A stretch of 23,674 nt of DNA from assembly GCA_964364145.1 (NCBI GenBank), contig CAYILC010000003.1:1-23674 (forward strand). Reading direction: 5' to 3'. Shown here in pieces: positions 14,796-22,835 of the stretch. Within the stretch, counting starts at the first letter, position 1, and every line of letters begins with the position of its first letter. Origin of the DNA: CAYILC01 sp964364145 (GTDB lineage: Bacteria > Patescibacteriota > Microgenomatia > UBA1400 > UBA12028). A program made the translations under genes and the position numbers. The notes under the pieces were generated by a model, which saw only the letters and a list, made by a program, of their open reading frames with translations, did no database searches and had not been told where the DNA came from.

Positions 14796-15990
14796 ATGCA
14801 ATATAGAATTATTCTGATCATATTAATACTATTAGTATTAACGCACATATTGCGTGAACTACATATCTTAAACAACTATCGTGTTGGGGAAAAATTGACG
14901 AAAACGCTCCTCATCTATAGTGAACCTATCATGATTGGTAAATCTTTGTATAATATTCGTACTATCTACGTCTATTACGATGGATTATTACGAATTCATT
15001 TTCCAGATGTGAACCAGGTGAGAGTGGGAGATCTTGTCCAGGCTACGGGAACAATTAGCACCTCTGGTATACATTCGCCAAACAGTGTATATACACAAAA
15101 AAGATTGATAGTACAACAATATAAAGTTATTCAAAAAGACAGGCATTCGGGTCTTTCTATGGTTGGCAAAATTGGTCGATTTTTCCAAAAAACTCGAGGT
15201 AATTTGGAGAAAAAACTGCGAATACTTCTTATTCCACGAGAGGGAAACCTGCTTGCGGGAATTCTTTTCGGTATTCGCGCAATACAAAGCGATTCCTTGA
15301 GGAAACAACTCTCTACATCGGGCTCATGTACCTCATTTCTGTCTCGAGTATGAAGCTTTATACCATATCCATCGCTTGTGATAGGGCATTCAAAGGCATG
15401 TTTTCCAGGCGGAAAATGAGTATGGTCATACGTATGATCTTATTTTTCTATTTTCGCTTGCTTGATACCACGCCAACAATACTGAGCCTTTTTTCCTTCG
15501 TCGCTCAAGATTTTTGTGCGAAATTTTTTGCGGGAGCCACTTGTTGCACGCATTCATGTTCCGGTGACGATCTTTCTCAAACTTTCAATATTTTTTCGTG
15601 TGCTGCCGTTTGGAACGATCAAAATGGCGCCTATCAAACGCATTTTATATGGTTTGATATCGTTTATTGTAGTTATGGTCTCAATTATTCGTAACTGTAC
15701 TCCAAAAAAACAACCATTGATCCCACAAAAATTGCGGTATTACATACAAATGTGGATGATTAGCACTCAACATAGAGCAGTGATACTTCTTGTTTCTCAA
15801 CAAAAGATATGAATAATCAATCTAAAGAACATCTTTATACTGGTAATATTCGTTTATTTATGTCCAGACAGCTTCTTGAGGAGATTATTCGTCAATATTG
15901 AGCTGAAAATCGCATACAGTCTACCCGAGAAGGGTGGGGGAGTCCAGGGAATGAATACAGCATACTTTTTGTGGATCTCGAGTATATCTG
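14796..15990 (+). pseudogene. comEC: Decayed comEC (DNA uptake channel), several frameshifts and deletions
   Basis: The first frame (to 15353) gives an N-terminal membrane helix, a DUF4131-like beta domain (RVGEKLTKTL, then LRIHFPDVNQVRVGDLVQA) and the start of the competence domain, GNLLAGILFGIRAIQSDSLR. At about 15312-15326 the reading shifts: the frame beginning at 15326 continues the family motif as MYLISVSSMKLYTISIACDR, as expected for ...SGL.HL..VSG.... Most of the following membrane region is missing. Near 15729-15812 a third frame reads LRYYIQMW...QHRAVILLVSQQK, which I take as a worn LRV.FLDVGQGDAILL, the opening of the metallo-beta-lactamase-like domain. NEYSILFVDLEY (15950-15985) may be a later strand of it. 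No intact catalytic motif remains. Confidence 0.75.
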
Positions 15991-16181
15991 CGGGAAAAAG
16001 ACTGTACATGAGTCAGTATTTCATTGTTAGGCGGGAATTTGAGGCTCTGAGAGGCTTGTATTTTTTAGCCTGGTGTAAGAAGTTAGGGGATAGAAAAAAA
16101 CAAGAAATGTGTTTTTGCGGGAATCTTTTATCAATCTCCGCAGAAAAAAGAAGGAAATTCTAGGGCTAATACACCACGCCT
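15991..16181. other. AT-rich stretch with no identifiable gene
   Basis: An open frame crosses this stretch, but it has no recognisable domain, a rare start codon and no ribosome binding site. It is probably the last eroded part of comEC and spacer before argS. Confidence 0.5.
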
Positions 16182-16184
16182 TTG

Positions 16185-16193
16185 TGTTATGAT
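16185..16193 (+). promoter_or_regulatory. Extended -10 of argS (leaderless)
   Basis: TGT followed by TATGAT (16188-16193) is exactly 6 nt before ATG 16200. It decides the start: an in-frame TTG at 16182 would lie upstream of the promoter. Confidence 0.65.
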
Positions 16194-16199
16194 ATCACC

Positions 16200-17885
16200 A
16201 TGACAAATGTAAAAAATCAATTGCGAAAAATCATTCATTCATCCCTTTCTGAACAAGAACTTTCCGCGGGAGAATATACCATCGAACATCCAACACAAAC
16301 GGAACACGGTGACTTTGCGACGAACATTGCGTTGGTTATTGCAAAAAAACAATCAATTAATTCTTATGAATTGGCGACAAAAATTGTTCATAAGATTACA
16401 GCAAAAAAACATAAAATACTAGAGAAAGTTGAAGTTGCAGGTCCAGGGTTTATTAATTTCTTTCTATCAAAAAAGTATTTCGTAGACAGTATTACGGACA
16501 TACAAAAAAAAGGCGAAACATGCGGCGGTCTCCAGGTGGGAAAAGGAAAAACAGTCATTGTTGAGTTCTCCTCGCCCAACATCGCCAAACCCTTCACAAT
16601 AGGTCACCTGCGCTCAACCATCATTGGTGATGCCATTGCTCGCATTCTCACGTTTTCCGGCTATTCTGTTCTGCGTGACAACCATCTCGGTGATTGGGGT
16701 ACACAGTTTGGAAAGCAAATCGTCGCGCTCAAGAAATGGGGCAGTGATAAAGAACTTAAAAAAGCAGAAAACCCAGTGAAGTATCTCGTTGATCTCTATG
16801 TGAAGTTTCACACCGAGGTGGAAAAAGACCCAACCCTAGAAGACGAAGCGCGCTTATGGTTTTTGAAACTCGAGCAAGGAGACAAAGAAGCGCGGAAGAT
16901 TTGGAAGGAATGCGTTGACTGGTCGATGGTGCAGTTTAACAAGTTGTACGAGATGCTCGATGTGAAGTTTGACATGATGTTGGGAGAGAGTTTTTTCGAA
17001 GATAAGATGGGACCGGTTTTGGACGAGTTGCAGAAAAAGGGTTTAGCCAAGGAGAGTCAGGGAGCATTGTTGGTGTTTTTCCCAAATGACAAGTATCCGC
17101 CGCTTATGGTGAAGAAGAAAGATGGCGCGACCTTGTATGCCACGCGAGATTTAGCCACGGATCGATACCGTGTTCAAACTTGGGGGAAAGATATCACAAT
17201 CATTAACGAGGTTGGCGCAGAGCAGAGCCTGTACTTTAAGCAGATCTATGAGACTGAGGAACTGCTTGGCTACCTGAAAAAATCGCAGCGTGTCCATATT
17301 GGACATGGCATGATGCGGTTTAAAGATGGGAAGATGAGCACCCGCAAGGGAAATACCATCTGGTTGGAGGACGTACTTGCCGAGGCAGTAAAACGCGCTT
17401 CCGCATTTAATCCAAAAGTTGCGAAAGAAGTAGGCATTGGCGCGCTCAAGTATAACGACCTCAAGCGTGAGTGTTCTAAAGATGTGATGTTTGTCTGGGA
17501 TGATGTGCTAAACCTGAAAGGGAACTCCGGACCGTATCTTCAGTACACATACGCGCGCGCTCAATCGGTGCTGAGGAAAGCAGGAGAGCAGAAACGTACG
17601 GCAGAAACGCCAAACTCCCTTGAGAATATTGAGATCACTGCTGTTGAACGATTGCTATGTGAGTTTCCGGAAGTGGTTGAACGGGCGGCGCGGGAATATG
17701 CGCCCCACCACATCTGTACCTATGTCTTTGCGTTGGGACAAGCCTTTAATACCTACTATGCGACCAATCAGATTATTCAAGCAGGCGAATTAACCGGGTA
17801 TAGACTCTTACTCACTCAAGCCGTGGCACAAGTGATGAAAAATAGCCTCACGTTGCTAGGTATTCAAACGCCCGAGACGATGTAA
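16200..17885 (+). CDS. argS: Arginyl-tRNA synthetase
   Basis: This 561-residue class I synthetase has the N-terminal tRNA D-loop-recognising domain (1-100, EHPTQTEHGDFATNIALVIA). The catalytic core opens with VEFSSPNIAKPFTIGHLRS (HIGH-type GHL at 135-137). The KMSKS counterpart is KMSTRKGN (378-385), a normal ArgRS variant with the Lys-Met-Ser kept. The C-terminal DALR anticodon-binding domain contains YLQYTYARAQSVLRKAG and ends LTLLGIQTPETM, as expected for a full-length enzyme. It acts in the cytosol to charge tRNA-Arg; a tRNA-Arg(CCT) gene lies 3.4 kb downstream. The start is fixed by the -10 box. It ends 21 nt from the convergent membrane protein gene. Confidence 0.97.
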   Translation: MTNVKNQLRKIIHSSLSEQELSAGEYTIEHPTQTEHGDFATNIALVIAKKQSINSYELATKIVHKITAKKHKILEKVEVAGPGFINFFLSKKYFVDSITDIQKKGETCGGLQVGKGKTVIVEFSSPNIAKPFTIGHLRSTIIGDAIARILTFSGYSVLRDNHLGDWGTQFGKQIVALKKWGSDKELKKAENPVKYLVDLYVKFHTEVEKDPTLEDEARLWFLKLEQGDKEARKIWKECVDWSMVQFNKLYEMLDVKFDMMLGESFFEDKMGPVLDELQKKGLAKESQGALLVFFPNDKYPPLMVKKKDGATLYATRDLATDRYRVQTWGKDITIINEVGAEQSLYFKQIYETEELLGYLKKSQRVHIGHGMMRFKDGKMSTRKGNTIWLEDVLAEAVKRASAFNPKVAKEVGIGALKYNDLKRECSKDVMFVWDDVLNLKGNSGPYLQYTYARAQSVLRKAGEQKRTAETPNSLENIEITAVERLLCEFPEVVERAAREYAPHHICTYVFALGQAFNTYYATNQIIQAGELTGYRLLLTQAVAQVMKNSLTLLGIQTPETM

Positions 17886-17906
17886 AGACAGGATCATCGG
17901 CGCATG

Positions 17907-19208
17907 TTATTTTCTTTTTTTAATCATCATTGCGATGACGAAAGCGAACACAAGTTGTCCCTGTTGAAGCGTAAAAAGATAATGATCTAGAGAGAGAAGG
18001 ACGCTCAACGGAATGAATAAAAAACAAAAACCAAAAAAATTGGCAGAGTAATATTCGTGAACAATCTTGAAAAGAAGAATGAAAAACAGTACCCCCACCA
18101 AACCTGTTTCTGCGAGATAAAGTAGGGGAATATTGTGCGTTGGTTGAAGGAATTTTGTGTTTGCGGAGATTGTTCCAAAGCGCTCCATCTCGATTGTAAA
18201 GCGATTGAGCCCAACGCCTTCCAACGGGGACGAAAGAAAAGCGTTCACCGCGATCTGTTCAAGTTGTGCTCTACGTAAAATCGACGGAGAGGTAAGTACG
18301 GAAGGTTTTTGAGATGGGTTTAAAAAGGGGGTCAACAGAGGACTACAGAGAAACACCAAGGTGATCGCGCACAGAATGCCGACCCCTACCACTGCACAAC
18401 GTTCGATTTTTGTTTTTTCTTTTGATTTATCACGAATGATGTACAGGATGGTGCCAATACCTAAAACAAGCGCGATCAATGCGGAGAGCGAATACGTGAG
18501 TGAAATGATGAGCAGTGCATTGAGGAGTGCGAACATAATCAGCAGAGGAGTTGCGCCTGCATAGATCAGAAATCCTACCGAAGCAACCGAGATTCCTGCC
18601 AAGATATTGGGATGCGGAGTGGTGCCGTATGGCAAGATACGAACTGAACCGGGAAGATCTGTTTTTGCGATCTCGGGCGAGACATTCAGCGTTGGTTCAC
18701 CAAGAAACCAATATCCAAATACCTGGTGTTGTGTTATGTTTTGATATATTGCCAATGGAGTTTGAATCAGTAACATCGTGCAGATTGCAAGTATTATTAT
18801 GCGTCCTTTGAGTAGAAATCGATGGTCAACAAGCCAACACATAAAAAGCACCATTTCAAAAAGTTTTACAACAAACCACGCTGTCGAAAGGGTGGTTGAG
18901 GGGGAGAAAAGAGCTACAAAAAATAGATGAACAGTAGATGCTAGACACAAGATTCCAGTGATTTTTTTAACTGCCTTGGGTATTTTTGTTGTTACAATCC
19001 ACAGAATCAATAACGCGATGATAGGGAAGTCGGAAAGATAGAGTTTGGGTAAAAGAAAATCGACCAAAATGCCATGCACATATGCGCCGGGATATATGAA
19101 CTTGAGAAAAAGGTTCGATGGAATCAGGACGATGACGAGGAATAATAAAAACGATTGAATCGATACTTTTTCAAATAATGGTTTCATAAAACGCGAGGCA
19201 AATAACAT
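17907..19208 (-). CDS. O-antigen ligase/polymerase-like membrane protein
   Basis: This 433-residue protein has about ten to twelve membrane helices and a larger loop in the second half. That loop has the Wzy_C/WaaL-type pattern: an Arg-containing segment (ILRRAQLEQIAVNAFLSSP), GVGLNRF, then QPTHNIPLLYLAETGLVGVL, where the HN pair in a P.HN motif is typical. A second loop holds PYGTTPHPNILAG. Such proteins join or polymerise lipid-linked sugar chains on the outer face of the membrane; here the product would be a cell-surface glycan or a glycoprotein decoration. No other glycan genes are in the window. Its start codon lies 23 nt from the divergent peptidase gene, under an overlapping two-way promoter. 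Confidence 0.78.
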   Translation of the reverse strand: MLFASRFMKPLFEKVSIQSFLLFLVIVLIPSNLFLKFIYPGAYVHGILVDFLLPKLYLSDFPIIALLILWIVTTKIPKAVKKITGILCLASTVHLFFVALFSPSTTLSTAWFVVKLFEMVLFMCWLVDHRFLLKGRIIILAICTMLLIQTPLAIYQNITQHQVFGYWFLGEPTLNVSPEIAKTDLPGSVRILPYGTTPHPNILAGISVASVGFLIYAGATPLLIMFALLNALLIISLTYSLSALIALVLGIGTILYIIRDKSKEKTKIERCAVVGVGILCAITLVFLCSPLLTPFLNPSQKPSVLTSPSILRRAQLEQIAVNAFLSSPLEGVGLNRFTIEMERFGTISANTKFLQPTHNIPLLYLAETGLVGVLFFILLFKIVHEYYSANFFGFCFLFIPLSVLLSLDHYLFTLQQGQLVFAFVIAMMIKKRK

Positions 19209-19214
19209 ACCTAT

Positions 19215-19224
19215 ATGCTACAAT
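19215..19224. promoter_or_regulatory. Overlapping divergent -10 elements
   Basis: On the plus strand TGC followed by TACAAT (19219-19224) is 7 nt before ATG 19232. On the minus strand TAGCAT (19220 to 19215) is 6 nt before ATG 19208. The two hexamers share two base pairs, so one polymerase should exclude the other. Confidence 0.55.
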
Positions 19225-19231
19225 CCAACAC

Positions 19232-20554
19232 ATGCCAAAACAAGATTACAAACCTGATTACACCAAGCACATATTAAAAAGCGGTTTAACAGTAGTTCTT
19301 GTGCCAATGGTTGGCGTGAAGTCCGCAACAGTTCTTGTGTACGTCAACACAGGTTCGCGATACGAACCGGCAGAGTGGAGTGGCATCTCACATTTCTTAG
19401 AGCACATGGTGTTTAAGGCGACCGAGAACTATCCAACACCAAGAGCTCTATCTCAGGCTGTGGATGCAGTTGGCGCGGAGTTCAACGCATTTACGTCAAA
19501 AGAATATACGGGATACTACGTGAAGTCGGCGAGTGCACATATCAATTTGGCCCTAGATGTGTTGTCCGACATGTTGTTGACGCCAAAGTTATTGGAAGAT
19601 GACCTCAGGAGCGAAAAAGGCGTGATCATTGAGGAAATCAACATGTACCAAGATATGCCTGCGCGGCACATTGGCGATGTGTTTGAGCAACTGCTGTTTG
19701 CGGGAAGCGAGTTGGGACGCGATATTATTGGCACTAAAGAAACCGTGAATGGCGTAACGCGCGAGAATTTTCTTGAGTATATAAAACAGTGGTACGGCTT
19801 GGGGAATATGGTAGTAACGATCGCCGGTGATGCCAAGGCATTAAAGAAAAAAACACTATTGGGTGAAATAGAACAAGCGTTTAGTAAAAAAAGTGACAGC
19901 TCTGATCGTCAAAATGGTGGAAAACGCACGTTTGGGAATGTTATTTCTTTTGGCAAACACATGTTGATTGAATATAAAAAAACCGAGCAGGCGCATTTCA
20001 TCATGTCCGTTCCCGGTGTAGACAGAAAAGACCCTGATCGATATGCCTTGGGAGTGTTGGGAGTGCTGTTTGGCGGGAACATGAGTTCCCGTTTGTTCAC
20101 CGAAGTTCGCGAGAAGCGCGGTTTGTGTTACTACGTGCACTCGGACATGGATTACTATCACGATGCGGGAACGTTTGGCGCTGCCGCAGGTGTTGATCCG
20201 AAGCGTGTGGAGGAGGCAGTGAAGGTGGTCATGGAAGAGTTGTTTGTTTTGGCTGAAACCTCTGGAAAGAAACACATTACTGCTGATGAGGTAAAACACG
20301 CGAAAGATTATTTAACTGGTAAAACGATTCTCGATTTTGAGGACAGCGAAAGTATTGCGAATTATTATGGGAGTAAACAGTTGCTTGAGGGGAAAGTAAC
20401 AACGCAACAAGAAGCGTTGGCAAAGATTTCTGCTGTAACTTTACAAGATGTACAAAAAGTCGCCAGGCGATTGTTGGATAAAAATGCATTGTACTTTGCC
20501 ATGATCGGACCGTTTGAGAGTGACGAGAAGTTTAAAAAGATTTTGGGGATATAA
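19232..20554 (+). CDS. M16-family zinc metallopeptidase (processing-peptidase-like)
   Basis: This 440-residue protein has the inverted zinc motif HFLEH (H54, E57, H58, in GISHFLEHMVFKAT) and the downstream glutamate region EKGVIIEEINMYQDMPARH, which supplies the third zinc ligand. The second half carries the family's substrate-binding signature around GGNMSSRLFTEVREKRGLCY. Size and order match a single-chain, two-domain bacterial M16B peptidase. There is no signal peptide, so it is probably cytosolic and may degrade short peptides or process exported ones. It is divergent from the O-antigen-ligase-like gene. The stop is followed by a 101-nt gap with a weak inverted repeat (TTGAAT ... ATTCAA) before ndk. 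Confidence 0.93.
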   Translation: MPKQDYKPDYTKHILKSGLTVVLVPMVGVKSATVLVYVNTGSRYEPAEWSGISHFLEHMVFKATENYPTPRALSQAVDAVGAEFNAFTSKEYTGYYVKSASAHINLALDVLSDMLLTPKLLEDDLRSEKGVIIEEINMYQDMPARHIGDVFEQLLFAGSELGRDIIGTKETVNGVTRENFLEYIKQWYGLGNMVVTIAGDAKALKKKTLLGEIEQAFSKKSDSSDRQNGGKRTFGNVISFGKHMLIEYKKTEQAHFIMSVPGVDRKDPDRYALGVLGVLFGGNMSSRLFTEVREKRGLCYYVHSDMDYYHDAGTFGAAAGVDPKRVEEAVKVVMEELFVLAETSGKKHITADEVKHAKDYLTGKTILDFEDSESIANYYGSKQLLEGKVTTQQEALAKISAVTLQDVQKVARRLLDKNALYFAMIGPFESDEKFKKILGI

Positions 20555-20604
20555 ATTAGGAATGGTGAAGGATTCTTGAATGTACGCCAGATTCAATAAA
20601 ACTC

Positions 20605-20613
20605 TGATACAAT
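20605..20613 (+). promoter_or_regulatory. Extended -10 of ndk
   Basis: TGA followed by TACAAT (20608-20613). Unlike the leaderless genes, the start codon is 42 nt downstream, leaving a leader of about 35 nt that contains a ribosome binding site. Confidence 0.55.
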
Positions 20614-20644
20614 ACCTCATAGAAATCTATATATTAAAACAAGT

Positions 20645-20651
20645 GAAAGGA
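20645..20651 (+). promoter_or_regulatory. Shine-Dalgarno of ndk
   Basis: GAAAGGA lies 4 nt before ATG 20656 and fixes this start. Confidence 0.6.
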
Positions 20652-20655
20652 ACAT

Positions 20656-21141
20656 ATGAATCATCCACTCACTCAGCGCTCGGTGATACTGGTGAAGCCG
20701 GATGGCTTGCAGCGCGGACTCATCGGCGAGATTATTTCTCGATTTGAACGCAAAGGTCTCAAACTTGTTGCCATCAAAATGGTCGCACTGAATGATGTGA
20801 TTTTGGATCAGTGGTATGCGCATCACAAGGAGAAGCCATTTTTCCCAAGATTAAAGGAGTTTATGATGCAGACGCCAACTGTGGCGATGGTGTGGGAAGG
20901 TTTGGAAGCGATCGACACGATTCGCAAGATTGTTGGCGTTACCAAGGGTCGTGCCGCCGAGGCAGGTTCGATTCGCGGCGACTTTGCCATGAGCCAGTCC
21001 AATAACCTCATCCACGCTTCAGATAGTGTTGAAGGAGCGGAAAAAGAACTCAACTTGCTGTTTAACGCGAAGAAAGAAGTTCACGAGTACGAAAGTGAAA
21101 CTGAGTGTTTGGTGTACTCGAGTGAGGAGTTGGGGAAGTAG
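20656..21141 (+). CDS. ndk: Nucleoside diphosphate kinase
   Basis: This 161-residue enzyme moves the gamma phosphate from ATP to nucleoside diphosphates by a ping-pong mechanism in the cytosol. The N-terminal strand has SVILVKPDGLQRGLIGEIIS, and the catalytic histidine is H120 in SNNLIHASDS, where the family usually has IHGSDS. The nucleotide-contacting region GRAAEAGSIRGDFA is present. It is slightly longer than the usual 135-150 residues because of a C-terminal tail rich in acidic residues. It stands as a single gene with its own promoter and leader. Two tRNA genes follow on the same strand. Confidence 0.97.
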   Translation: MNHPLTQRSVILVKPDGLQRGLIGEIISRFERKGLKLVAIKMVALNDVILDQWYAHHKEKPFFPRLKEFMMQTPTVAMVWEGLEAIDTIRKIVGVTKGRAAEAGSIRGDFAMSQSNNLIHASDSVEGAEKELNLLFNAKKEVHEYESETECLVYSSEELGK

Positions 21142-21200
21142 ATCTCTGAAACAGAGTTATTTGGGCACACGTAGAGAGTAATGCAATGGACGAGAAACTT

Positions 21201-21273
21201 CGGGGTGTAGCGCAGTTGGCAGCGCGCATCGTTCGGGACGATGAGGTCCCCGGTTCGAGTCCGGGCACCCCGA
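21201..21273 (+). tRNA. tRNA-Pro(CGG)
   Basis: The complete cloverleaf has 73 nt. The acceptor CGGGGTG pairs with CACCCCG (with the C1-G72 pair typical of bacterial tRNA-Pro), the D-stem is GCGC/GCGC, and the anticodon stem CATCG/CGATG holds loop TTCGGGA with anticodon CGG at 21234-21236. The T-stem is CCCGG/CCGGG with loop TTCGAGT, and the discriminator is A73. CCA is not encoded. Confidence 0.95.
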
Positions 21274-21309
21274 CAATTGAGAAGCATATCGCTAACTTCA
21301 TGAATAAGG

Positions 21310-21315
21310 TAAAAT
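21310..21315 (+). promoter_or_regulatory. -10 of tRNA-Arg
   Basis: TAAAAT ends 9 nt before the mature 5' end at 21325. No good -35 is visible at the usual distance. Confidence 0.45.
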
Positions 21316-21324
21316 ACCCCAAAT

Positions 21325-21396
21325 GTCCTCATAGTTCAACGGATAGAACGGGGGTTTCCTAAACCCTAAATCCAGGTTCGATTCCTGGTGGGGACA
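21325..21396 (+). tRNA. tRNA-Arg(CCT)
   Basis: The complete cloverleaf has 72 nt. The acceptor GTCCTCA pairs with TGGGGAC (one T-G), the anticodon stem GGGGT/ACCCT holds loop TTCCTAA with anticodon CCT at 21358-21360, the T-arm is CCAGG/CCTGG with TTCGATT, and the discriminator is A. CCA is not encoded. It borders the AT-rich cassette to its right, as integration-target tRNA genes often do. Confidence 0.94.
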
Positions 21397-21404
21397 CACA
21401 TGAC

Positions 21405-21420
21405 ACCGTTCAAAAACGGT
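21405..21420 (+). terminator. Small hairpin after the tRNA genes
   Basis: ACCGTT and AACGGT pair around a CAAA loop. There is no immediate T-run, so it may be a processing or weak termination structure. Confidence 0.3.
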
Positions 21421-21502
21421 CACCTGGTTTGTCGCTACTTATTAACAAATTGTTCTTTTTCATAGGGGTTTCTTTTCTCAAGTAAGTATCTTTTGCAAGA
21501 TT

Positions 21503-21766
21503 TTATACTATGTCATCGAATTCGAAAGGTTCAAAGGATGGGGAAGATGATGCTGTACTTGCTGCTGCTTCAGAATGGGTATAAAAGGGGAATCTAATTG
21601 GATTTTCTTGTGGTGGATCTGGTTGGTTTTTTGCGGTGAAATTTACACAGACATCAGTTGGGGAAGAAATATTGCAATTAAACTCAACGATCCAAGTAAA
21701 AACCACAAATAGAAATAGAATTATTGAGGGCGAGATTTCAGAATTTTTATTTTGTAATCTGTTCAT
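21503..21766 (-). CDS. Small membrane protein of the cassette
   Basis: This 87-residue protein starts at MNRLQNKN, 10 nt after the stop of the preceding gene; an in-frame ATG at 21802 would overlap that gene. It has one hydrophobic helix (about 14-29, SIILFLFVVFTWIVEF), two cysteines just outside it, then a Pro-rich stretch and an acidic Ser/Ala/Phe-rich tail (SFEPFEFDDIV). I recognise no family. Being last in the LexA-led unit, it may be a membrane effector or anchor, but this is only a guess from position. The ribosome binding site is weak, so translation may depend on coupling. Confidence 0.5.
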   Translation of the reverse strand: MNRLQNKNSEISPSIILFLFVVFTWIVEFNCNISSPTDVCVNFTAKNQPDPPQENPIRFPFYTHSEAAASTASSSPSFEPFEFDDIV

Positions 21767-21776
21767 AGGTCTTGTC

Positions 21777-22556
21777 TCAATGAAGCGAGGGTAAAGGAAC
21801 AATTACAGTTTCCCCATGTGTAATTTTTACAGTTTTTCCACTAGCTCGAGTATCTTTTAGAAAATCTGATTGATATTTTTTTGATAATTCTATGTAGTTG
21901 CCACTGAAAGAGGCTGCAACCTCCTTTTGGGGAGAATTTCGTAGATAAACACGTGCTATATGGAAGTCGGCAAATGGTGTTCCCTCAAGATTAAATAATA
22001 TCCATATTTCTCGTACTGCAGTTTTGGGAGCATACAGGCATTGAATGATATCAATAAGACGTATTGTCTCACCTGGTCTTCGAATATAACATAGAAGCCA
22101 AGTTTCTGGATGGTAGAACTTGTCCTTCAGCTTCTTTTGAATGTGTGCAACTATTCCCAAATCTGCTTCAGTGGGATACTCACATATCTCTAGAGGAATT
22201 TCTTCTTTAACTACACCAATTTCATTTTTTGTATAAGGATCCCTATAGGTATATGCAAATATATCTGGAGTATCTTGTTTGATAGGGTTTTCTTTTAACC
22301 AATATTGTTTTTCTCCTGTGAGTACAGAATAACCAAGTAAAAAGACACCAGCAATCCAATCCTCGCGAGCTTTTTGGAAACTATCTGACTTGACGGCTAG
22401 TGTAAGACCAAAACGTTGTTTGATATTTTCGAACCGAAGTAAAGCTCTTCGAGGACTCATGAGCACATGAGATGAATCAAGAATTGGTATCCTATTATTT
22501 GGCATATCGTTTATAATTCTTCTTAGAAGAGGGGGATTGAATGCGATTTGATTCAC
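21777..22556 (-). CDS. Cassette protein of unknown function
   Basis: This 259-residue soluble protein has no signal or membrane helix. I choose GTG 22556 (MNQIAFNPPLL) because GAGGGGG lies 6 nt before it; the TTG at 22562 would touch that site. Visible features are an N-terminal part with MSPRRALLRFENIKQRFGLT, a central stretch TPDIFAYTYRDPYTKNEIG then EEIPLEICEYP, and a later beta-rich part REIWILFNLEGTPFADFHIA. The D...E.C.E arrangement faintly recalls restriction-like nuclease folds, but the usual Lys is absent and I would not name it so. It lies 11-17 nt after the DUF1508 gene in the same unit. Confidence 0.6.
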   Translation of the reverse strand: MNQIAFNPPLLRRIINDMPNNRIPILDSSHVLMSPRRALLRFENIKQRFGLTLAVKSDSFQKAREDWIAGVFLLGYSVLTGEKQYWLKENPIKQDTPDIFAYTYRDPYTKNEIGVVKEEIPLEICEYPTEADLGIVAHIQKKLKDKFYHPETWLLCYIRRPGETIRLIDIIQCLYAPKTAVREIWILFNLEGTPFADFHIARVYLRNSPQKEVAASFSGNYIELSKKYQSDFLKDTRASGKTVKITHGETVIVPLPSLH

Positions 22557-22573
22557 ATTCAACCCCCTCGGTG

Positions 22574-22759
22574 TTAAAAGTCGTCTTCGACTTTTGAATC
22601 ACGTGCCAATGTTTGTACAAGGCCTATTGAATGCAACGCACTCGATTTTTCCCAATACGTTTCACTGTTGCAGATAATTTTGTTATTTCCATCCATAAAT
22701 CGCCACCAGTAATAATACCGGCCGTCTTTAATGGCTCTTTGGATTTTAAATGTTCCCAT
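22574..22759 (-). CDS. DUF1508 (YegP-like) small protein
   Basis: This 61-residue protein starts at MGTFKIQRAIKDG. A strong AGGAGG lies 5 nt before this ATG, which rules out the longer frame from 22822. The sequence follows the DUF1508 pattern: a strand F.I....DG.YYWWRF, a turn MDGNNK.I, then ICNSETYWEKSSALHSIGLV, like the ...NG..I..SE.Y.SK......I..V of YegP. The domain is a small alpha/beta repeat of unknown biochemical role, often present as two copies in YegP; here there is one. It sits between the LexA-like gene and the unknown 259-residue gene, so it may be under LexA control. Confidence 0.7.
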   Translation of the reverse strand: MGTFKIQRAIKDGRYYYWWRFMDGNNKIICNSETYWEKSSALHSIGLVQTLARDSKVEDDF

Positions 22760-22835
22760 ATTAACCTCCTCTCTGATTACACGAATCACGACGTATCCGT
22801 GTTGGGATAATGTATATTCCACAAACCAGGGCAGA

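Noticed and set aside
15876..16163. 95-codon plus-strand frame before argS
   Set aside because: It has no ATG start, no ribosome binding site and no recognisable domain; it lies in the eroded comEC tail.
21062..21332. Minus-strand frames reading GARTRTGDLIVPN and VPGLEPGTSSSRT
   Set aside because: These are the well-known false proteins produced by reading across a tRNA gene, here tRNA-Pro.
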